64,000 bases of DNA. It comes from Corynebacterium accolens (GTDB lineage: Bacteria; Actinomycetota; Actinomycetes; Mycobacteriales; Mycobacteriaceae). The notes beneath the pieces are model-generated. The model saw only the letters and a list, made by a program, of their open reading frames with translations, ran no database searches and had not been told where the DNA came from. The stretch spans positions 1,116,001 to 1,180,000 of the forward strand of contig NZ_CP046605.1 of the NCBI RefSeq assembly GCF_023520795.1, in the 5' to 3' direction. This document shows positions 10,364 through 18,217 of this stretch, one piece after another. The position numbers and the translations under genes are program-made. Numbering within the stretch: the first letter of the stretch is position 1; each line of letters begins with the position of its first letter.

Positions 10364-11467
10364 TTAAAGGCTGAGCGCGCGAAGGATTGTTTGCAGCTTG
10401 GCGGTGGTTTCTTCCAGCTCGGCCTGGGCATTGGACGCACCGACCACGCCGCCGCCAGCCCACGCGCGGGCGGAGAGGCCATCACCGGCAACTTCTGCGC
10501 AACGGATGGCTACCATGTATTCACCATCGCCAGAGCTATCGCACCAGCCGACGGTGCCGGCATAGAAGCCGCGGTCGGTCTCGGCGGTCTCAATAAGCGC
10601 CTGCGCCGCTTCCGTTGGCGTGCCGCAGATTGCAGGGGTGGGGTGGACTACTTCTGCCAATTCCAGGGCGGTGAGCTCTTTATCCCGCAAGGTGCCGGTG
10701 ACCGGAGTGCCCAAGTGCCACATCTCACTGGTGTGTATGAGCTGCGGGGTCTCGGGGATATCGAGGCTGCTGCACAGCGGCTCTAATATCCTGCGCAGGT
10801 GTTCTACCACGAAGGAATGCTCGAGCAGATCCTTGGCGGAGTGCAAGAGGTCTTGGCTGGCAATGTGGTCTGCCGCTTTATTGGCTCGGCGCGGCGTGGA
10901 GCCGGCGAGTGGGAATGCAGACACGGTCGAGCCTTGGCGCTTGATGAGTACCTCCGGCGAGGAACCAACCAGCATGGCCCCTGGGCGGCCTGCGGGCGAG
11001 AGATCCGCAATGAACCCGTCGCGGTTGACGGAGAGATCGATAAGGCGCGCGGCCACGAGCCGGGGGTCGATGGGGGCGGCAAATTCGATATCGACCGCGC
11101 GGGCGAGGACCACCTTTTCTAGTTTGGAGGTCTCGATGGTGCCGATGGCCGCCTCCACGCGGCGCAGGTGCTCCTCGGGCTCTGGGTCAAAGCCCACGAC
11201 GCGGGAATTGAGCGATTGGTTGCGGTAAAACGCGTGGGGTTCTAGCGGCCCGTCTTCCCGGATGATGAACTCTGGAACGGTCAAGGCGGCGGGGGTATCG
11301 GAGTCGAAGGGGATGGCGCCAACTACCATCTCGGCATCGCCGCGGCGCAAGGCGTCAACCGCGGCCTCGGCACTGGTAAAGGTTGCCCGCGCACCTTGGG
11401 TACGGACAGACCCCGTTGCTCGGGAGAGCAAGAAATCGGGGGCGGTGCTTGGTCTGTCTTCGTGCAT
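10364..11467 (-). CDS. Isochorismate synthase (MenF/EntC/DhbC family)
   Basis: 367 residues of the chorismate-binding enzyme family, converting chorismate to isochorismate for menaquinone (or siderophore) synthesis. The C-terminal catalytic core contains KVVLARAVDIEF, the HPTPAICGTPTEAA motif with the catalytic/active-site His-Pro-x-Pro, and the terminal EMVAIRCAEV-like segment followed by WAGGGVV. No other siderophore gene is adjacent, so menaquinone supply is the simpler role. TAAGCT ends 8 nt before the ATG on the minus strand, so the mRNA may be leaderless. Confidence 0.88.
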   Translation of the reverse strand: MHEDRPSTAPDFLLSRATGSVRTQGARATFTSAEAAVDALRRGDAEMVVGAIPFDSDTPAALTVPEFIIREDGPLEPHAFYRNQSLNSRVVGFDPEPEEHLRRVEAAIGTIETSKLEKVVLARAVDIEFAAPIDPRLVAARLIDLSVNRDGFIADLSPAGRPGAMLVGSSPEVLIKRQGSTVSAFPLAGSTPRRANKAADHIASQDLLHSAKDLLEHSFVVEHLRRILEPLCSSLDIPETPQLIHTSEMWHLGTPVTGTLRDKELTALELAEVVHPTPAICGTPTEAAQALIETAETDRGFYAGTVGWCDSSGDGEYMVAIRCAEVAGDGLSARAWAGGGVVGASNAQAELEETTAKLQTILRALSL

Positions 11468-11567
11468 GAGGATCTAGCTTAGTGCCTTATTAAAAGATGG
11501 TAGAAATTGCCCTCCGCCAAGCGTGTGGGCACCCGTTGGCGCGGCGGCTGTGGCTAGTGTTAACAAT

Positions 11568-12629
11568 GTGGCTAATGTTACTAAATTTTCCCTACGGGCC
11601 GGCTATCTCCTTGCAGCGCTCATGATTGCTAGCGGTGCGTTCTCTGCCCCGGCAGTGGCTTCTGCGCAAGAAACGCCAGCAGCTCCCGAGAAACCGGCCC
11701 CTCCCGCCCCTGCACCGGAACCGGCACCGGATGACTCCCACCTGCTGCCAGAAGGCGTTGAGGAATCCACGCCGAACCAGCCAGCACCTGCGCCGGCCCC
11801 AGCCCCAGACGTGGCGCCGGCGCGCCCAGCGCCTGATGCCAGCATCAACCCCCATCCGCCCATTGCTCCTGGGGACACGCGGTCGCTGGAGATGGAGCAT
11901 GAAGGCAAAAAGCGTCGCTACCTCCTGCGCATCCCAGATAATTACTCGCCCGAGGCTCCTACACCGGTGCTCTTTGGATTTGGTGGGTGGGGAGATTCCC
12001 CGGAGGAGTTCTCTGGCTACGCGCGCATGGGAACGACTAAGGCCACCGATGATGCGATCATCGTCTATCCAGAAGGCTTCGAACGCGCCTGGGAGCCAGC
12101 GCCCTATGCAAAGACGCGCGACGGCGAGGATATCCGCTTTATCAAGCGCATTTTAGATGCTGTGGATGCGGACTATCACGTGGACCGCAACCGCGTCTAC
12201 GCCATGGGAATGTCCAATGGGGGCGGTTTTACCTCAGTATTGGGCTGCCACGCCCAAGATATGTTCGCGGCGGTAGCGATGGTCTCCGGGGCGCTTTATA
12301 CCCCAGTGGAAACCAATTGCGTCGATGCGCCGATGCACACGCTCATCATGCACGGCACCAGGGATAAAATGCTCACCTATGAGGGTGGCACCCGCCATGA
12401 ATCCGGCTACCTTCCCGTGCGCACCGTCTTAGGCGGCTATCTGCACCGCAACCACTGCGATATGACCTTCCAGTCCCACCCCGCCGCCGGTCACTCCGAG
12501 CGCCTGGGCTTTAATGGGTGCGCCAAGGACGTGGAACTGTACAAGGTACCCGGCGACCACACGTGGTTCTGGCAGCCGGATACCGCAAACATTGTGTGGT
12601 CCTTTTTAGCCACCAAAACCCACGTGTAG
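11568..12629 (+). CDS. Secreted alpha/beta hydrolase (LpqC/PHB-depolymerase-like esterase)
   Basis: About 353 residues. A signal peptide ending near APAVASAQ is followed by a Pro/Ala-rich linker (about 40-105) and then an esterase domain. The nucleophile elbow GMSNGGGF (Gly-x-Ser-x-Gly type), the acid in MHGTRDKMLTYEGG and the His in GDHTWFW form a catalytic triad. The fold is that of feruloyl-esterase/polyhydroxybutyrate-depolymerase-like secreted proteins, and the substrate is unknown. The start is uncertain: in-frame GTGs lie at 11523, 11550 and 11568. The last has TAGTGT ending 7 nt upstream and keeps a normal signal peptide. Confidence 0.8.
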   Translation: MANVTKFSLRAGYLLAALMIASGAFSAPAVASAQETPAAPEKPAPPAPAPEPAPDDSHLLPEGVEESTPNQPAPAPAPAPDVAPARPAPDASINPHPPIAPGDTRSLEMEHEGKKRRYLLRIPDNYSPEAPTPVLFGFGGWGDSPEEFSGYARMGTTKATDDAIIVYPEGFERAWEPAPYAKTRDGEDIRFIKRILDAVDADYHVDRNRVYAMGMSNGGGFTSVLGCHAQDMFAAVAMVSGALYTPVETNCVDAPMHTLIMHGTRDKMLTYEGGTRHESGYLPVRTVLGGYLHRNHCDMTFQSHPAAGHSERLGFNGCAKDVELYKVPGDHTWFWQPDTANIVWSFLATKTHV

Positions 12630-12655
12630 GGGCCCGGGCGCAACCCGGGGCAGCA

Positions 12656-14194
12656 TTAGCGCACGCGCGGAATCTGCGTCGTGGCATCATCGGCCTGCGG
12701 CGGCACAGATTGCTCTGGCTGCTCGGGTTGTGCAGCCTGCTCGCCGGCGCCCTTCTTGCGGAAGAATTGGACATAGACCAAAAGACCAATTCCTAGCACG
12801 AGCGCGAATGCGCCGAGCCCTGCCAAGATGCCAGCCCAGAAGCTGCTCTTGGTCAGCGAGGCGGTGTAGGCGGCATCGGCAAGCGCCTCATTGTTCTGGC
12901 CCTTGCCGCCCGCGGAGGCGTTGGGTGCAGGCTCCGTACTCCGGTTTTCGGACTTAGTGCCCTTGGATTTGCTGTCCTTAGACTTGCTGCTCTTGGACTG
13001 CGGGGTGGACTTGCCCGCGGATTTCTGGCCAGAATTTCCGCCGGACTTGGATTGCGAGGCCTTAGAACCGGAGCGAGAGCCGCTGCTTGACGATGATCCC
13101 TTCGATGAGCCCCCACCCGAATTGCGCGACGCAGCACCAGAGCCTGCCCCAGAACCGTGGGCCGATCCCTTGTTGGATCCGGAGTTTGACCCCGACTTAG
13201 AGCCTTGGGTGGATCCCTGCTTCGAACCAGATTTTTTCTCTGCGGCCTTTCCACCGGAGCCGCCGGAGCCACCGGACTGGCCCTGCTTAGACGGCTTATC
13301 GCCAGATTTATCCTTGGCGTCTTTGTCCTTCTTCTTATCGCCCTCGAGGAATTTTTGGCCTTCCTTCAGGGTATTTTCCAGCTCCTTATCCAGGCCCGCG
13401 ATGGCCTTATCTACTCCCTTGATGTCCTTGGCCAGCTGATCTGGGCGGGAGGTTCCGCCCGAAGGGACGCTTCCTTCGGCATCATCGGACTCGTCGTAGT
13501 CCACGCCGCACAGCTCTGCTGCATCCGCGTCATCGCCCACGAGGAATCCGGCGTGCAGGTGGTGGCGGGAGCCATCGGGAAGCTCAAAGGTAAAGCTCAC
13601 GGCGTAGGTGCCCGGCTTGGTAAAAGCGAAGGCAGGGTGGGAGTGGGACCTGCCCGGATAGTCCCAAGCGGTGCCGTCCTCGGTGTCCATACGGACTTTG
13701 AGATCGCCGATGCCCTCATTCTGGAAGGCCACAATGCGCCCATCCTCGGGACCAGACGCGATGGCCATGCTTAAGGTCGCGGTCTGCTTCGAGCCGAGGT
13801 ATTCCTCCGAGAGTTCCTGGGTATTAAAGCCCAACCATGGAACATCCTCAATCTGGGTTTGCGGGAGTACCCATCCCTCGTCGGGCAGGGAAGGGATCTT
13901 GAGATCAGAAATACGCTGCTTGTTCTTCTCCGCTACCTCTACCGCGAATTCTTCGGACTGGTATTCCTTGCGTTTGTGATCGTCCTTGACCACAAAGCTG
14001 ATATCCCCGCCTTCATCCTTGAGCGCCATGTCTTGGTGGCCTTCGGTGATGCGGATAAAGTCCTCGGCGCTGCAGGTCTCTGCGGCATGCGCGGTGGCCA
14101 TAACGGAAGAGGGTAGACCCACTCCGGTGAGGGTTCCCACGCTGAGGAATCCGGCGGTGCCTAGGGCAAGAGCGGTACGGCACAAGGGTTTCAT
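12656..14194 (-). CDS. Surface-anchored repeat protein of the metal ABC cluster (Ser/Gly/Lys stalk)
   Basis: 512 residues. Signal peptide (MKPLCRTALALGTAGFLSV... to AHA); one anchored-repeat ('choice-of-anchor M'-type) domain at about 35-230 with GHQDMAL, EDVPWLGFNTQ and HSHPAFAFTKPGTYAV; a charged helical segment; a low-complexity Ser/Gly/Lys stalk of about 150 residues; one transmembrane helix (FWAGILAGLGAFALVLGIGL) and a short cytoplasmic tail. The ATG overlaps the permease stop by 4 nt (ATGA), so it is the last gene of the operon. It probably presents the repeat domain outside the membrane beside the transporter. Whether it binds metal, heme or a partner protein is unknown. Confidence 0.8.
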   Translation of the reverse strand: MKPLCRTALALGTAGFLSVGTLTGVGLPSSVMATAHAAETCSAEDFIRITEGHQDMALKDEGGDISFVVKDDHKRKEYQSEEFAVEVAEKNKQRISDLKIPSLPDEGWVLPQTQIEDVPWLGFNTQELSEEYLGSKQTATLSMAIASGPEDGRIVAFQNEGIGDLKVRMDTEDGTAWDYPGRSHSHPAFAFTKPGTYAVSFTFELPDGSRHHLHAGFLVGDDADAAELCGVDYDESDDAEGSVPSGGTSRPDQLAKDIKGVDKAIAGLDKELENTLKEGQKFLEGDKKKDKDAKDKSGDKPSKQGQSGGSGGSGGKAAEKKSGSKQGSTQGSKSGSNSGSNKGSAHGSGAGSGAASRNSGGGSSKGSSSSSGSRSGSKASQSKSGGNSGQKSAGKSTPQSKSSKSKDSKSKGTKSENRSTEPAPNASAGGKGQNNEALADAAYTASLTKSSFWAGILAGLGAFALVLGIGLLVYVQFFRKKGAGEQAAQPEQPEQSVPPQADDATTQIPRVR

Positions 14195-15111
14195 GATTCG
14201 ATGGTTTCCTTTCGTGGGGTGTTCTCGGAAGCGTTGGCTGGCACGCGAGGAGAAGAGTGGCCCGGTTTGCGGCGAGAGCGCAGGAAGGGATGCAGGGCCC
14301 AGACAATGAGGAAGAGGACCGTGAGCGTGAGCACGATGGTCGCGCCCGCGGGAAGATCGATGGCCCACGCCAAATAGATGCCAAAGAAGCTGCACACTGC
14401 GCCGATGATGGCGGAGAGGAACATCATCGTGGTCAGATTGGCCGTGAGCAGGCGCGCCGTGGCGGCCGGGGTAATCAGCAGGGCGAGGACCAAGATATTG
14501 CCGATGGTGCTTACGGAAATGACCACCGCGGCGGTCACGCACAGGTAGAGGATGATATCTAGGGCGAAGACCGGCAGGCCCATGGCGCGGGCGGTTTCCC
14601 GGTCCAAGCAGGTGGCATTTAGCTGCGGGCCAAAAGCCACGACTACGGCAAGGACCACCAGGCAGACGCTTGCCGCGACGGTGATATCTGTGCGGGAAAC
14701 GCCGGTCAGCGATCCAAAGAGGAAGCTGGTCAGCGATGCGCTATAGCCATCCGTGCGCGAAATAATCACCATGCCCAAGGCAAAGGCTGCGGCGAAAAAG
14801 ATGCCGATGATGGAATCGGCGCGCACGTGGTTGCGTTGCGAAAACGCGGCGATGAGCACCGCGACGACCGCACCGGCAACCGCCCCGCCCAGCAGGACCG
14901 AGGTCTGCAGCGCAAAGGCGATGGCCAGGCCCGGGAACACGGCGTGCGAGACGGCATCGCCAATAAAGGCCATGCCACGCAGCACCACATAACAACCGAT
15001 GACTCCACACACGATGGCGGCGATGAGCGAAATGCCCACCGCCCGGGCGAGGAAATCGAGGTGGGGATTGGTTAAATCCCGCAGGAAATCGATAAATGAG
15101 ATATCAATCAT
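14191..15111 (-). CDS. Anchored-repeat-type metal ABC transporter, permease
   Basis: 306-residue integral membrane protein of the ZnuB/MntB (ABC-3) family with about 8-9 hydrophobic helices. The family segment GDAVSHAVFPGLAIAF lies at about 48-63, where the ATPase-coupling region is expected. The ATG overlaps the ATPase gene's stop by 4 nt (ATGA); longer in-frame starts would lie inside the ATPase gene. It forms the channel for the metal delivered by the ZnuA-like lipoprotein encoded upstream. The C-terminal tail is basic and cytoplasmic. Confidence 0.9.
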   Translation of the reverse strand: MIDISFIDFLRDLTNPHLDFLARAVGISLIAAIVCGVIGCYVVLRGMAFIGDAVSHAVFPGLAIAFALQTSVLLGGAVAGAVVAVLIAAFSQRNHVRADSIIGIFFAAAFALGMVIISRTDGYSASLTSFLFGSLTGVSRTDITVAASVCLVVLAVVVAFGPQLNATCLDRETARAMGLPVFALDIILYLCVTAAVVISVSTIGNILVLALLITPAATARLLTANLTTMMFLSAIIGAVCSFFGIYLAWAIDLPAGATIVLTLTVLFLIVWALHPFLRSRRKPGHSSPRVPANASENTPRKETIES

Positions 15112-15836
15112 GCAGCGACTCCAATCGCAGCGAGCAACGGGGACGAGGCACTGACGCCAAATGCGCGGGTCCACGGATCCTTGTCGGCCAAAAGCTCCTC
15201 GGCGGGACCGTCTGCAATAACCGTGCGATTAAATAGCACCAGGCGCTTGCACGTGTGCGCCGCCTCAGACAGGTTATGGGTAGACATCACGATGGATTTT
15301 CCTTGCTCCGCAAGCTCGGCGAAAAGCTCCAAAAGGGCCTCGGTATTCGGGGCGTCGAGCCCGGTGAAAGGTTCATCGAGCAGCAAGACCTCCGGCTGAA
15401 TGGCCAGGGCGCGGGCGATCAGTACGCGCTGGCGCTGGCCGCCGGAAAGCTCCTCGATGGGCCGGGAGGCAAATTCCTCCATATGCACCAAACGCAGCGC
15501 CTCCGCGGCGGCCGCATGATCCTTTTTCCCAGGGCGCTTGAACCAGCCAATGAGCCCGGTGCGCCCGCTGAGCACGGTGCGGTACACGTTGATGGGAAAG
15601 CCCCATTCCACCTCGTGGCGCTGGGGAACATAGCCCACAGAACCGGTGACGGTGCACGTGCCAGAGGAGGGGATAAGGCCCAAAATAGAGCGCATCAGCG
15701 TGGTCTTACCCGCACCGTTGGGGCCTAGAAGCCCAATGAATTCACCGGTACCTACCTCGAGGTTGGCGTCCTCAATCACGGTGCGGCCAGATAGGGCTAC
15801 CTGCAATCCGCGCACCTGAATGCACGGCTTAGACAT
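15108..15836 (-). CDS. Anchored-repeat-type metal ABC transporter, ATP-binding protein
   Basis: 242-residue ABC ATPase of the Zn/Mn importer class. Walker A is GLLGPNGAGKTTL, the signature is LSGGQRQRVLIARAL, Walker B is PEVLLLDEPFTGLDAP, and the switch His is in VMSTHNL. The ATG at 15836 overlaps the upstream gene by 8 nt, the same overlap as at the preceding gene junction; ATG 15842 is an alternative. It energises the permease encoded directly downstream. Confidence 0.93.
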   Translation of the reverse strand: MSKPCIQVRGLQVALSGRTVIEDANLEVGTGEFIGLLGPNGAGKTTLMRSILGLIPSSGTCTVTGSVGYVPQRHEVEWGFPINVYRTVLSGRTGLIGWFKRPGKKDHAAAAEALRLVHMEEFASRPIEELSGGQRQRVLIARALAIQPEVLLLDEPFTGLDAPNTEALLELFAELAEQGKSIVMSTHNLSEAAHTCKRLVLFNRTVIADGPAEELLADKDPWTRAFGVSASSPLLAAIGVAA

Positions 15837-16719
15837 GGCCATCGCCCCGCTTGCGGGATTTCGCGAACACGGCAACACCGGCGATTAGTACGATGATTCC
15901 GCCGCCGACCAAAACATAAACCCATACCGGCAGGGAAGAATCCTCGGTCGTGGCGTCTGCCGGGTTCCACTCCGCATCCTGGGCGGCCTGGATGTCTGCG
16001 CCATCGCCCACGGCGAAGGTCAGTACGCCATCGGTGCTAAACTCCTCGCCGTTTGTGGTTTCACCCTTAATCCGGATGCCCACCTGGTGGGTGCCCGGCT
16101 CCGTAAAAGTCCAGTTGGCGTGGGTGTGCGTATTGAGGTCTACCCAGAACTCCGACTCGCCTTTTTCTGCCGTAGACCACAGCAGCTGGGGTGCCTCAAA
16201 GCCGCCGTTTTGCAAGAAGAGGGAAAAATCTCCTGGGCCGGAGTGGCCGAGGAATTCCATGGTGACGCCGCGATCGGCGTTATCGACAAGCGAAGGCGCC
16301 TGGGTATTCCACCCCAGCCACGGGACGCCGACCTGCTCAGTCTGCGGGACAACCCAGACATCCTCACCGGATTGGGCACCCACAAAGCTAAAATCATCGG
16401 TATCCGGCAGCGTTTGCTGGGCCGCATCGCCTACCGAGAACACCAGGTCATCAAGGTGGCGCCACACCGGGGAATCGCCTGCATCATCGCGGGCCAATAG
16501 CTCGGCATCAGAGCCATTAAGCAGCGTGCCGATATCAACGTGGCCCGCATCGATGACCTTTTCTTCGCCCTCTGGCGCAACGGTTTCATCCGCATCAACT
16601 ACCTGCGCGAGGTCGCCGGCCCAAGCGGGCGTTGCGGATACGGCCAATCCGGCGGTGACGATGCAGGCTGCCGTGCGAGTGGCCGCGCGGGTAACGGTTC
16701 GAGAGGCAAGGTTAAGCAT
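15829..16719 (-). CDS. Small surface-anchored repeat protein of the metal ABC cluster
   Basis: 296 residues. Signal peptide (to ATPAWAG), one anchored-repeat domain (about 55-245) with VIDAGHVDIG, VGVPWLGWNTQ, GPGDFSLF and NTHTHANWTFTEPGTHQVGIRI, and a C-terminal transmembrane helix (VYVLVGGGIIVLIAGVAVF) with a short basic tail. The ATG at 16719 was chosen because GGAG lies 6 nt upstream and it overlaps the preceding gene by 8 nt; starts at 16731 or 16767 would extend it without a better signal peptide. It is encoded between the binding protein and the ATPase, so it is probably a stoichiometric part of the uptake complex. Confidence 0.85.
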   Translation of the reverse strand: MLNLASRTVTRAATRTAACIVTAGLAVSATPAWAGDLAQVVDADETVAPEGEEKVIDAGHVDIGTLLNGSDAELLARDDAGDSPVWRHLDDLVFSVGDAAQQTLPDTDDFSFVGAQSGEDVWVVPQTEQVGVPWLGWNTQAPSLVDNADRGVTMEFLGHSGPGDFSLFLQNGGFEAPQLLWSTAEKGESEFWVDLNTHTHANWTFTEPGTHQVGIRIKGETTNGEEFSTDGVLTFAVGDGADIQAAQDAEWNPADATTEDSSLPVWVYVLVGGGIIVLIAGVAVFAKSRKRGDGHV

Positions 16720-18217
16720 GGTTATCTCCATTCGAAGGATGTAGGCAACGCTGCAGCGAGTCAGCATTGAATTTCATGAGATCGATATAAGTAGGCACGG
16801 CATCATCAAGCGTGTCGCCGTAAATGGGGCATAGCTCCACGTTTTGCTGCGCGGCGGCCTCCTTCAGCGTGCTGGCGCTGGCCTGTTCCACCGGCTCCAC
16901 AAAGACGGCGGGAAGGTGCAGGTTCTCCAGCGTCCGGCGCAGGGCAATGACCTCCCGTGGCGAAGGCTCAATGGCGGGATTGGGCGTCACGAACCCAGCC
17001 ACCGAAAGGCTGTAGCCTTGCTCTAAGTAGGCATAGCCGTGGTGGGTGGTGACCAAGTGCCGATTGCTCTGGGGGATAGAAGAAATCGCGCGGTCCACGT
17101 ACCCGTCCAGCTCGCGCAGTTCCGCGATATAAGACTCGGCACGGGCGCGGTAATCGGCGCCGTGAGACGGATCCGCATTCGCCATTTCTTCAGCGATGAC
17201 ATCGACATAGGCAATGGCATTGTCCACGTTGTGCCACAGGTGCGGATCCACCTCGCCGTGGATGTGTTTACCCAAGACAGCCTGGGGGAGCAGATACGTA
17301 TCCGCACCGGGCGTTCCCAAGAAGCGGTAGGCGGGATCCGGCGGAATGGGCTGCAGGACCGAGGAGGGGACCGCCACTGCGGTATGCGCGGGATCAAAAT
17401 GCTGGTCTTGATCGCGCAGATCAATAGATCCCTTAGCCACGTCAGCGGCAATATCCACGTGGCCGGAATCAATGACATCCATATCCTCCGGCGGGTTCAC
17501 TCCTACCGCGACGGTGAGATGCTCTACCTCTGTGCCATCTGCCTGAAAGCCAAGCTTATAGATGCCCGGCTCAGAAAAACCCCACGAGACGTGAGTGTGC
17601 GCATTGGCCGGGAGGGTGACCGCGTCATCGCCTGCGTCGATGCCATCGGCGCTATTAAACAGCACTTCCGGCGTACCGAAGGTGGAGACCACGTAGGCTG
17701 CGACATCGCCTGGCCCCTCGGCAGAGACCATGCGGAAATCGACGCCGGAGTTGCGCTGTTCAGCACCGCTGATGCGCAGGCCCAACCAGATGGCATCCAG
17801 GGAGACATCTTCTACCAGCGGCACGAGGGTAGCGCCGCGGGTGGAGGCGGAGTCAGCGACTTCCACCACGGGCGCGTCCGTGGACTCGTGCAAGGTATCT
17901 ATCAGCGATTGCGGTTCCAAGAGGTATCCATTGCTCAAGGCCAGATCCGCATTGGCCACGTTGCGCACCGTACGCAGCGTGGGCTCAAAGGTGTGCGGGT
18001 CCTTTCCACTCGGGATAAGCCCGGTGACCGAGGCATCCTCGCCTGCGACGTGGCGGGCCATATCCGCCAGAATGGGCGTCGTCGCAACCACGCTGAAGCG
18101 ATCAGAGGTATCCACCGCTGCCGAGGTCGTGCAGCCTGCCGCGAGGAGGGAGACGCCGAAAAGCGCCCCGACGGCCTGCAGCCCGCGCGGTACGAAACGG
18201 TAGTGGGGCACTGGCAT
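16712..18217 (-). CDS. Anchored-repeat metal ABC transporter, ZnuA-like lipoprotein with inserted repeat domain
   Basis: 501 residues. Lipobox LLAAGC (Cys 29). A ZnuA/TroA metal-binding protein (family length about 300) is split by an insert at about 125-312. Both lobes keep the usual metal ligands: His in GKDPHTFEP (about 75), His in EVDPHLWH (about 325), His-His in TTHHGYAYL (about 390) and Asp in IYGDTLDD (about 466). This points to zinc or manganese. The insert is made of the same anchored-repeat domain as its neighbours, with the GxGD/HTHVSWGFSEPG half preceding the DSGHVDIA half. It shares a TAATG stop-start with the gene upstream. Confidence 0.88.
   Translation of the reverse strand: MPVPHYRFVPRGLQAVGALFGVSLLAAGCTTSAAVDTSDRFSVVATTPILADMARHVAGEDASVTGLIPSGKDPHTFEPTLRTVRNVANADLALSNGYLLEPQSLIDTLHESTDAPVVEVADSASTRGATLVPLVEDVSLDAIWLGLRISGAEQRNSGVDFRMVSAEGPGDVAAYVVSTFGTPEVLFNSADGIDAGDDAVTLPANAHTHVSWGFSEPGIYKLGFQADGTEVEHLTVAVGVNPPEDMDVIDSGHVDIAADVAKGSIDLRDQDQHFDPAHTAVAVPSSVLQPIPPDPAYRFLGTPGADTYLLPQAVLGKHIHGEVDPHLWHNVDNAIAYVDVIAEEMANADPSHGADYRARAESYIAELRELDGYVDRAISSIPQSNRHLVTTHHGYAYLEQGYSLSVAGFVTPNPAIEPSPREVIALRRTLENLHLPAVFVEPVEQASASTLKEAAAQQNVELCPIYGDTLDDAVPTYIDLMKFNADSLQRCLHPSNGDNHA

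Noticed and set aside
12630-12655. Bidirectional terminator between the esterase and the last metal-cluster gene
   Set aside because: A short GCCCGGG/CCCGGGG stem exists, but there is no T-tract on either strand, so it is too weak to annotate.
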